DNA of 64,000 nucleotides, from the NCBI GenBank assembly GCA_016165875.1, contig JABBOT010000082.1, positions 620,001 through 684,000 on the forward strand, given 5' to 3'. This document shows positions 50,301-62,300 of the stretch, piece by piece. The first letter of the stretch is position 1. The number at the start of each line of letters is the position of its first letter. Below the pieces are notes generated by a model. It was given only the letters and a program-made list of their open reading frames with translations, did no database searches and had not been told where the DNA came from. A program made the translations under genes and the position numbers. Source of the DNA: Acanthopleura granulata (Eukaryota; Mollusca; Polyplacophora; Chitonida; Chitonidae).

Positions 50301-53300
50301 ACAGCATCATCCTGTCCTGTGTTAAGCTGACACTCTGAACAGTTCAAGAAGTTTGGATGCATTTTAACAAAACTGTGAACGGACCTCTCCCAGGGCATTG
50401 GGGTCCCTGTCGGCGCTTCCCACGATGAGGATACAGTCGGCCTGACGGATACAGCTTCTGGTCCACTTAGACACGCGGGAATCACACTGGTACAGGACCA
50501 TGCGGTGGATGTCTTCCTGCTGGCCCAGCCAGTTGAACAACCGGAAATCATTGACACTGCAACAGATAAACAACCGGAAGTTGTTCACACTGCAATAGAA
50601 ACAATCGAAGTGACACAGAAACATTCATATTGGTACAGAACCATGCGATGGAGGTCCTCCTACTGGCCCAGCCAGTTACGCAGGCAGATATCGTTCACAC
50701 TGGATGAGGTAAACAGCCAGAAGTTGTTCAAACTGCACCAGATAAATAATCTGAAGTCATTCACACTGCACCAGATAAACAATCAGAAGTCATTCACACT
50801 ACACCAGATAAACAGCCGGAAGTTGTTCACATTGCAACAGATAAACAGCCGGAAGTTGTTCACATTGCAACAGATAAACAGCCACAAGTCATTCACACTG
50901 CACCAGATAAACAGCCACAAGTCATTCACACTGCACCAGATAAACAATCAGAAGTCGTTCACACTGCAACAGATAAACAATTAGAAGTCATTCACACTGC
51001 AATGGATATATTCACATTTATAAGGGAGAAACATTCACACTGCAACACAGAAACATTCAAAAGGTAACAGTCACTCACAGCAATTTCCAACATGGTATCA
51101 TTCACACAGAGCAAAACAAAAACACTGTCACTGTAACATACACACACACACACACTAAACAAGGTAAAATGGAAAAATTACCCTGGAACAGAAAGTTTTA
51201 CCTTTCAACAGAACTTTAACATTCACAGAACAGAAGCGTTAAAAACACTACTATAAACAAAAAACAATCACAATGATATCTGAATATTAACAGTAAAGTA
51301 AACCATAAACACAGAGACATTTAAAGTGGGACAGAAAACAGAACGCAAACGTCAAGGCTTCAATGCAGAAACATTGACAATATTACATGGCAACACAGAC
51401 ACATTTTAAACTGGAAAAGAACCACTGATCTTACAAACAAGAGGTCAATACTCCAACAAAGAAACATTCCCACTGGAACAGAAACATTTGTAGACGGTGC
51501 CAATTTGATAAGTTTCTTGCATGTCAGTCTGAATAGTCAACTTAACAGGACAACCTGCAGATGGTCATGGGTTTCTCCCGGGCTCTGCCCAGTTTCCTCC
51601 CACCATAATGCTGGCGGTTGTGGAATAAGTGAAATATTCTTGAGTATGGCCTAAAACACCAATCAATAACTAAACACATCAAATTATCAGGATTCATGCC
51701 TATGTGACTCACAAAAACTGGGTTATACTGTATTTCCCCTCAAGTTTAGCTTTTATTGAGCGACACATTTTACTTGACTCTAATTCATTCATTCCTCTCA
51801 CAGGAGCATCTCAGAGTTTCTTGTGACCTTTCATACCAGAAAAACGCAAGTGCCGGATTCAAAACTATTGTTTTAAGGCCTGCTTGTGTGTGCTTCTGAC
51901 ACTGCATTTTTAAAGGAGAAATTTGAAGTGAAACACATCAGTAATGTCATTTTTCTCACCTGTCAAGAGCAGCCACACCCAGCCTGTTCTTCACAATATC
52001 ACTGGTCAGCCTCAGAGTGGAGCCTGTAGGTATACAAAAAGTGAAAACAGCTCGTTAAATTAGGGCCAAATCATAAAACGCCGCCAAGAACGCGCCATGC
52101 CTTAGCACTGTATTTGTGTTTACGTCATTCTACTTAAGCCGTGGTGCTAGAGGGCAGTTACGTGTGACCACTTGTCAAAAATCACACTGCTTACATGCAG
52201 CTATATAGTACACAAACCAACCGTAAACCGTACAGCTGACTTAAATTTACAAGCTAGGAGTTGCAAGGTGACGATAACATCGAAATTACAATTGAGATCG
52301 TAGATCGTGTAAATGGACAATGCACCAGTCGAAAACTTCTTCTTGTCTTTACTTTCAAAAGAGTTCTACATCAACATACTCAGCAGCAAACAATGACATA
52401 TGAACAACTTCTTTTAACACCTTTTTGAAACCAATTAAACTGCACACCTTTGCAAGCCAAGTCAAAAGCACACTAACTAGCAGTCTATAAATGCAAGTAC
52501 TGCATTTGAACTCAAAGGTAATAATTTTTGAGGGGACTGTAAATTTCTACAACTGGGTCATGCTGATTGTAACTTCTAATTGTTAATGATGATTGTCGCT
52601 TACAATCCCTTAGTGCAAGAGGGCATTCATTGTAAGTCAGGGCAACGAGTGCTATCATAGTGATTTACAATTAACTTAGGTTCACTATCCCTTTTGTACA
52701 AGTGGCCCTTGATTTTATTCTCTATACAGTAGTCTTTTGCATTTAAAGGTCTGCGCAGGTGCTTTTGTTTTCGACACAGTTGGTTCACATACGTGTAGTT
52801 TGACTTGTCTGATTTCACTTAATCAAAATGTCTCTTACTCTCTTCCATCAGCCGGCTTGGGCTTAACATCATACTCAACAGATTTTCAGTCACATGATGA
52901 CGAGAAGTCCTTAGAATGTATATATACTGTGTGTCCTTGCGGCAGGGCAAGTCCATGCCGCCAAAATGCTACCATAACTGGAACATTATGCCAAAGACAC
53001 CAGACATGACACCCCACCCAGTCACATTATCCTGACACCGGGCTGACCAGTCCTGTTTCCTTGCTCTAACCTTTCAGTACTAAGCGGCAAGACAGGCAGC
53101 AGCAAGTAACATTTTTAAAGTCCCTAAAAGATCAAACCGGGTTTAATCCCTGATCTCCAAACCCGGTAGAGGACGCTCTAACCACCAAGCCACCGAGGTT
53201 GTTCAGCCGTCTCATAGTCACATACCAATAGCCTTGAGTGCATGCTGTAACTCCAGGGTGAAGTTTGTGAGAGGGACATCGTCAGAGATGGCCAGCACTG

Positions 53301-56300
53301 CTACTGTGGCCAGGTTAGCCCCAACAGAGCGATTCTCCATGTTAGGGTGCTCTACAAAGAAAACATGACCTTTCAAAGTTAGGGATGTTCTATCTCAGTA
53401 AGTGTTTCATGCTCTGTTTATAAAAGAATGTTTCACTGATTTCTCAGCACTCAGGTCTAGGAGTGGCAGATGAAAAAAAAAAAAACACAACATGCCTTGT
53501 CAGTCACTGGACAGATGACTTTATGTGCAAATATTTATTTACTTACTTTATTGGTATTTTACACTGTACTTAGGAATATTTCACTAATATGACAGCCACC
53601 TGCTTTATGGTGGGATGAAAACCCACCACCAATGGCAGGTTGCTGGCGGACTTTCCAACTGACGTGCAAAATGCAGAGGAAAAGTGAACAAGTAAATGAG
53701 TGTTTGGTTTTGGATCTGATATTAGCAGTATTTCAGCTATATCATGGAAAGAATATATCACATAAAAATAATTATAGCTTTCCATGTGGGAATAAAAATA
53801 CCCAGACTCACATCCAGATCTTGTAAAACCAACCAAGAAAATAAAAACTGTTCAAATTTGAAAATCACACTAAATATTTTTAAACGTATGCATGTAAACA
53901 TATTGTATGCACACCAAATCTACTAATATACATGTAAGTCAATGGGATTAAAATGTTTAATGACAGCATCACCTGCAAGAAATTCATTTATTTATTTCAA
54001 TGGTGTTTTACGAATAAGGGTATTTCACTTTCAACGCAGTAGCCAGCCATAGCAGGGGGAAAACGGCCAGAGGTGGGAAACCCACGACCATCCGCAGGTT
54101 GCTGGCGGACATTCCCATGTACAATCGGAGAGGAAATCTGGATTTTAGCAGGCCATGATAATACATAATACAAACTTTGTAGTGGTCAAGAGGACAGGCC
54201 CACCTGATAAAGCTGCTGTTGTGCGACTGTGTAGACTTCCCAGAATCCTCTTGCCCAACAGATGAATGAGGCGAGTGACGACCTGAGGGTACTTCTTCTT
54301 GACCAGGTTCAGAAGTTCTGCCGGCACCTTGGCAAGCTCTGTGTCTCTGTGAAATGAAGCAGGCGAGATATCATATTATTTATTTACTTGATTGTCATTG
54401 TAATTGGGACCTCCATCTCCAGAATTTTTCACTTACGGACAGCCCCTGTGACATGGTGCCTCTGTTCTCACTGGATAAGTTCAATACAAGAAGTACTGGA
54501 CTGTGGGAGCAAACCAAAAATTTAGATGTTTATGATGCTGCATGAACACTGGGTTCAGATCAGGTGTGCTGTGAAAACAGCACCAGAATATTTACAGCAA
54601 ATATTTTTCTGGAGGTGACGGAGGAGAGGGGAGGGGAGGTTGATAGTATTTAACTCACCTCACAGCCATAACTGTGGTAGCTCTCTCTGTCTGTGTCAGC
54701 ACCTCGACAATCCCCACCAGTTCTCCACGGCCATATTCCCCCACCAGCTCTTTCTTCCCACCCCAGGTGGAAATCACAGACCTCAGACGTCCCGTCAGGA
54801 TGATGTAGAGGGAGTCTGAATTGTCACCTTGTCTGAACAGAACAATTAGCACATGTACCTCAGGCAATAGTAGGAAAACTAAGACAATGGTCAGAAAAAC
54901 TGAGGCAATAGTCAGAAAAACTGAGGCAATAGTCATAAAAACTGAAATAAGAGACAGAAAAACTCAGACAATGGTCACAAAAACAAAGACAATAGTTAGA
55001 AAAACTGAGACAATCATCAGAAAAAACAAGAAAATAGTCAGAAAAACTGAGGTAAGCGTCAGACAACTGAGACATTGGTCAGAAAAATCGATAGTCAGAA
55101 AAACAGGTATATGGTTAAGTTCCTCCATACTTTTTGAGACAAGATTCTGAATTCATGTTTGCTGGTTATTATTGACTGGTAAGACAGTTGCTAAGTTTTC
55201 TGAGAGCAGAAAACACATCCAAAGTCAGGAGGAAATTTAAAATGTGTCAAAAGAAAACTATGAAACTTGAAAGAGGTCAAGAGCACACCTGAAAGGTGCA
55301 TGTAGGAAACCAGAGTTCCCAATTTTGACAAATGATGTGAAATCTTCAAGCAGAAAACCCAAAGGAGCTGAGACAGGGTTGAGTCCTGGAAGAACTAATT
55401 ATGCAAAAACTTTGAAGGCCACAAGAAAAAGCACAGGGGATCTTAAGAGGAACCACAACAAATGAGAGTACCCAACAAACTTTAAAAGTTGAAAACAAGC
55501 CAACAGAGCTAAAGAAATGCTGCAATCAGGCAGAAAGTTGGGGAAATTTTCCAAAATTAAGAGAATAAAAGAGAATATTTCGAGAATTTTAACATGCAAA
55601 AAAACTGACATCTTCCAAAATTTGATAAAAAGCAAAATATGTTGCACAACATTTGAACTCACGAACTCTCATCACACACAGTAGTCTCATCCGTATTCAC
55701 GCTTGCTCTCACCTAAAGAGGGCTCTGCCTGACTCGATGTTCATCCAGTCAAGGGCGAAGTCGATCTGCCGTACAAATGGTGACATGCGAAGTAAGGCAG
55801 TGTGAGCCACGTTGAGGACAACAGACGGCTGTTCCTTCATGATGCTACAATACAATGCAAACAATGACATACATTAATGCTTTACAGCATTTGGGATTCC
55901 CTTATCTGGAAGAAGCAATGTTTATTTAAATTATGCATAGAAGCTCAAAATCTCCCATATTTATTCCAATAAAAGATCTACCTATATATGTTAGACTTTC
56001 AAAATGATGGCAATGATGGAGTCGTTCGCTGAATGACCTACCTGTAGAGGTCTGACTTCCAAATGAATGCAACAACAGTTATTCCCGAGGAAACCCTGAA
56101 TGATCTACCTGTAGAAATCAGACTTCAAAATGATGGTGACCACGGAATCTGTCTTGGCTCAGATCGTGAAGAAGTAGGGGTTCACCTGTCAGGATAAATA
56201 CCTGGTCTCCCTGAACAGAAAACTAAGTCATTTTACACTCAGTCTCCCAGTGAAACCCTGAATGACCTACCTGTAGAAGTCTGACTTCAAAATGATGGCT

Positions 56301-59300
56301 ACCATGGAGTCTGTCTTGGCTCTGATCGTGAAGAAGGAGGGCTCCCCCGTGAGGACACCTAATGTCCCCACCATGTCCCCAGGGAAACCTTGAAACAACA
56401 CCAACTGGGGAGAGAAACGAGAATGTTCGAGAATGTTTCCCATGTACAATGATGGTCAGTTCTATGGGTAGAGGAAACCAGAGTGCCTGGAGTAAACCAC
56501 TGGCCTTCGGAAATATACTGACAAACTTTCCCACCTGCTTCTGCACATCATAGTGGCAGAAGGCATGATGATTCCCAGAACAAATGACCACATAAGTGTC
56601 ATTGAAGGCTTACTCTCATCAATGCACTATGAACATGACATTACCATAACCTCCTGCTTTATGACATCATACCAAAGCACAAACAACCCCAACAGAGAAA
56701 CCCGTATACCCAATTCTTCTAATTACTGGGACACCGGGTTTGCCCATCTTAGCCAGCATACATGTAACTAAGACAGGAATACAGAGTTTCTTTTTCTCGC
56801 ATGGTTAGTCCATCTAATGAAAAACATATCCATATCTTTACATTTCTGCAAAACTAGGAGAGAAAGATTACACCAACAAAGAAACCTGTATACCCAATTC
56901 TTCTAATTACTGGGACACTGGGTTTGCCCATTTTAGCCAGCATACATGTAACTAAGAAAGGAATACAGAGTTTCTTTTTCTCGCATGGTTAGTCCATCTA
57001 ATGAAAAACATATCCATATCTTTACATTTCTGCAAAACTAGGAGAGAAAGATTACACCAACAAAGAAACCCATGTACCCAATTCTTCTAATTACTGGGAC
57101 ACTGGGTTTGCCCATTTTAGCCAGCATACTGAGTAACTGAGACAGGAGTTTCTTTTTCTCACATGGTTAGTCCAGCTAATGAAAAACATATCCATATCTT
57201 TACATTTCTGAAACACTAGGAGAGAAAGATAATTCTTGGCTTTCAGCACTACTGACATCTGTCCCTAAAATTGGAAGAATTTGAGTATTAGGAATAGTGA
57301 CAATATGTATATCAGCTGCCATTCAAGGTCTGTAAGAGTAACACTTTCTTCCCAATCATAATACCACATTAAGTACCACTTAATTCCACTGTTTTGGGCA
57401 ATAATCCCTTTTGGCAAATGGAATAGACTGCATCATTCATTCAAAAGAATCTGATCACAATCTTTGCTCACATCCAAATTACGAGAACATTTCATGTTCG
57501 ACCACACAACCCTAAACTTATCCTTGGTAAGCACTGGAAATTCAATTCACCGCTCACCTTAGGAATGCATACTATCCTATTTCACCATTATTGTAATAAT
57601 GTCCACCGATGTACTAATGTTTCAATCGGATAGAACAAAAAGTCCATTGGGCTTTATTCCAGCTACCTTTATTCTAATTTTATTATGAATAAACAAACAA
57701 AAAAAAACAAGACAAACAAACAATATTTTTTCCCACGATACCATGACGAGGTCAGCCATGCTTACCTCTTGCTCGGAATGGCCAACGACCTGCTGTAGCA
57801 TCTGAAGGCAGCCGGTCACTACGAATATCAGGTTACAATCCTGTAAGGGCAAGTTCACAATGTCATATGCCTCTGGTTTGTTTAGTAATTTACATCTTTT
57901 CCTGTGCTATCACTTTCACCGACTTAATGTAGCAGTTCTCAGTTTTATAGATCGAACCAAAAACCTTGTCACAGGTACATGTATCAGACAAAGTTTGCAT
58001 GGGCAAAAATTTTCACTAAAACAGGCATAATCATGCACCTGTTATACTGGTTTTTCGTGAGAGCCCATTATGCCACTTGGCCAGCAAGAGACCATGTCAT
58101 TTATTTTAAACTTGTTCACATTACTTCAAGGGCCATTGCTTACTGTGACAATTCGTTGTAAGGTTTAATTACATAGCCATTTTATACCTAGTCTCCCTAA
58201 TGGCTAAGCCATGAAATATCTGATCTCCCTGAATGGTATAATAAGCAATTTTATACCTTATCTCCCCAATGGGTAAGATAAGGCCATTTTATAAATGGTA
58301 TCCCTGTTTGGTAAAGCAAGCCATTACATACCTGGTCTCCCTGATTATACCTGGTCTTGCCAATGGGTAAGCTAAGCCATTTTATACCTGGTCTTGCCAA
58401 TGGGTGAGGTAAGACATTTTATACCTGGTCTTGCCAATGGGTAAGCTAAGCCATTTTATACCTGGTCTTGCCAATGGGTAAGCTAAGCCATTTTATACCT
58501 GGTCTTGCCAATGGGTAAGCTAAGCCATTTTATACCTGGTCTTGCCAATGGGTAAGCTAAGCCATTTTATACCTGGTCTTGCCAATGGGTAAGCTAAGCC
58601 ATTTTATACCTGGTCTTGCCAATGGGTAAGCTAAGCCATTTTATACCTGGTCTTGCCAATGGGTAAGGTAAGACATTTTATACCTGGTCTTGCCAATGGG
58701 TAAGGTAAGACATTTTATACCTGGTCTCCCCAATGGGTAAGGTAAGCCATTTTATACCTGGTCTCCCCAATAGGTAAGAAAAGCCATTTTATACCTGGTT
58801 TCCCCAGTAGGAAAGATAAGGCACTTTATACCTGATCTCCCCAATAGGTAAGAAAAGCCATTTTATACCTGGTTTCCCCAGTAGGTAAGATAAGCCACTT
58901 TATACTTGGTCTCCCGAATAGGTAAGCTAATACCTGTTCTCCCTGATTGGTGATCTAACTCGTTACATACCTGGTTTCCCTAATTGGTAAGCTAACCCAT
59001 ATTATACCAGGTCTCCCTGATTGGTAATATAAGCCATTTTACCTGGTCTGCCTGATTAGTCAGCTGTGTCCCTGCTCTGACAAACCTCAGGTGAACTTTA
59101 TCTTCCAGTAGAGACTTGTTCTGGTAAAATTCAAACAGAACAGAAAGTGTATAAAAACACAAAACGCAGAAACAGAATACATGCACAAAAAAGGACAAAA
59201 AAGGAATTGTTTGCTTCAAATCAAAACAGTCGTTCGTAAGCCACCGAACACACCAGAGTGTAAGCGCACTTAGGGAGTGACACCATTCTGGCAGATATGT

Positions 59301-62300
59301 GGGCACATACAGAGCTTTTATTTATTGCCTTATCTGACTGTTGCTTAACACCATATTCAAGACCCTTACATTTAAGTTAGTTATTTACTTTATTTGATTG
59401 GTCTTTTACTCTGCACTCAAGAATATTTCTCTTATACGACATCGGCCAGCATGAAGGTGGGAATAAACTGGGCACTTAAATCACGACAGCCAGCCTCATG
59501 GATGGAGAACATCAGAGTGCCCAGTGTAAACCACTAACCTTGGCAGGTTAATGACGAACTTTTCAACGTGTGACATACATATACAGGTATGCACACCATA
59601 TTGGTGGAGGACAAACAGTCTGCCACAAAAATTCAGACAACATGAGAGTCATTGTCTGCTTATAGTCAACCAGGCCTCACAAACAGTGAGAATGGGGAAA
59701 TCTACAAAATCCCTGTCCAAGGTACGGTTTGAACCCATACTCCTGGCAACTAAAAGTACCCTCCAAGCACTAGGCCATGGCCCATTCCCTTACCTCTTTT
59801 CCGCCAGCCTTACCTCTAGCTTAAGCAGGGTAATGAGATCTTGCTTTGCCATTTCCAGGATCTGTTTCTCGTCCTTGACGATCTGTTTCTCGTCCTTGAT
59901 GAATACTTCCGAGTCGCCCTGTTCCGTGCTCACCCCAGATACTCCCCCAGCAGAGCGCTTGGCCCGGACACGTGACCCTGGAACCAGTGGGTCGCTTCCA
60001 TCTAATGGCTACAACCAATCAAAACACCTGTGTTAGGACAGGTAAAAAAAAAAAAAAAAAAGGAAGAGATGACTAGATGTATAAAAGTATATCTGTATCA
60101 TAAGAGTTTCTTGGCCAAGATTGTGAAAAGTACTGCTTTATTTTTATGATCTTGTATCAGTATAACACTGCAGTTCAAAGTAAGCAAAATCAAGCCGTCA
60201 AGAAAACTCAATGTACTGCTATGTTACCATTTTAACCACTCAGACACAAGCTTTATTCTTTAATTCGAGAAAGCACCTGTTTCCACAGGTGATCTTTTTG
60301 CAACATAGGCTGAATGAGACACACCACTCTTAAACTACATGTATATGAGTTCAACCTTTCCTTACCTTACTGACATAAGCTGTACCTTACGATTAAAAGA
60401 GGTAGAGGGCTGGGGCCAATTTCATAAAACTTCGTACGAACATTTTCCTCTGTAAATGCTGCTACCTTACGGAGCTACAACGCAGATAGTGTATACTTAT
60501 AGAGAAAAAAATAATCTGCACCGCGTTTTATGACAGAAGAGGTAAAGGCCTGGGTCCCACATGTACTTTTCTTACCTTAATGCTAGGAGAAGTAGAGGGC
60601 CGTGTCACACCTTTTTCACCTTAATGCAAGGACAGGTAGAGGGCTGGGTGATACCTTTCTTACCTTCATGCTAGGAGAGGTGGTGGACTAGGTCATGCCT
60701 TTCTTATCTTCACGCTGGGAGAGATAGTGGACTGGGTCATACCTTAATGTTAGGAAAGGTAGAGGACTGGGCTCTACCTTCCTTACCTTCAAGCTAGGAG
60801 AGGTAGAGGACTGGGACCCCTATGTAGCTTTCTTACCTTAATGCTAGGAGAGGCAGAGAACTGAACCCTACCTTTCTTACTTTCAAGCTAGGCGAGGTAG
60901 AGGGCTGGGCTCTACCTTCCTTACCTTCAAGTCAGGAGAGGTAGAGGACTGGGACCCCCATGTAGCTTTCCCACCTTAATGCTAGGAGATGTAGAGGGCT
61001 GGGTCATACCTTTCTTACCTTAATGCTAGGAGATGTAGAGAGCAGGGTCATACCTTTCTTACCTTAATGCTAGGAGATGTAGAGAGCAGGGTCATACCTT
61101 TCCTACCTTAATGCTAGGAGATGTAGAGGGCTGGGTCATACCTTTCCTACCTTGATGCTAGGAGATGTAGAGAGCAGGGTCATACCTTTCCTACCTTGAT
61201 GCTAGGAGATGTAGAGAGCAGGGTCATACCTTTCTTACCTTAATGCTAGGAGATGTAGATGGCTGGGAATCTGCACTAGACACTCGTGCCCGGATACAGG
61301 CCACATCAAAATCAGAGATGGCTGCCATGAACTCCTGACCTTTGTCCACAATTGTGCCCCGGTACTCCCGCTCTGACTGGGTGGAGCCATGGCGAGGCTT
61401 GGCTGTGGCGAAACACAATGACACAATGAAGTAAGTGGATGAGGTACACACTGACTCTTAACTCACTAAAACTGGCAACAGTGAATTGTGAAGAAATCAG
61501 TGCTTCATACCTGAGCCAAATAAATGGGCGACCTTTTCCCACGCAATGGCGATTCAGGCCAACGCTGACTAGACTACTGTTCTACTGCACTGCACGAGTA
61601 ATATGTTATCAGTTTGCTCACAAAATGGGATCGTAAATGCAGGAATGGACAACACACTACACAGCTCTGACCCGAATTCCCCCACTGCCCAAGACAAATC
61701 ACCCTGAAGGAAAAGGGAGCTTCAGGTTTGTAATCATGGTCTAGGATTTGAGTTTGTCTAATGACATTAATGTACTGTATTCCTTCCCGCTCCCTCTCCC
61801 GCCATTTGCGGTTATAAAAAATATCTCAGAACACACCCATGTACATTGAGTAGTTCAGACCAGGGGCCTGTTTTACCAATTTGTCGCATCACTACACCCA
61901 GCGCATACACCAAGGTGACGAATCTCTACACTACAGGTTGTCATGGAAGTTCACACTGCCAGGTGCATTTTGTCCCCAGTGCACCAACACTAAAATTCAA
62001 GAAAATGAGTCCAAAATCTGTAATATCTGTTAAAATCACAACAAATAAAGCAATGTTCAAAATTATTTCTAACACTGAAAGAGAACAACAGTGTTCAGAA
62101 AATGTGTAACAAATTTTCTCAATTGTAACTGATCAGTTTTTGGAGATATGTAGTTCAAAATATTAAGACACATGAACACATCCGCACACTGACGTGTGTG
62201 CCCAACCTTGAGCAGGTGCAAATCATGATAACCCCCCCCTCCCCCTTTTTCCACTTGAAATAAGAATATGGTAAATGACCTAGAACTTTGGCCAAGATTA

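Noticed and set aside
50505..50984. 159-codon plus-strand frame with 11-residue repeats
   Set aside because: Antisense of exon 12 edge followed by a 33-bp array; the period happens to be divisible by 3.
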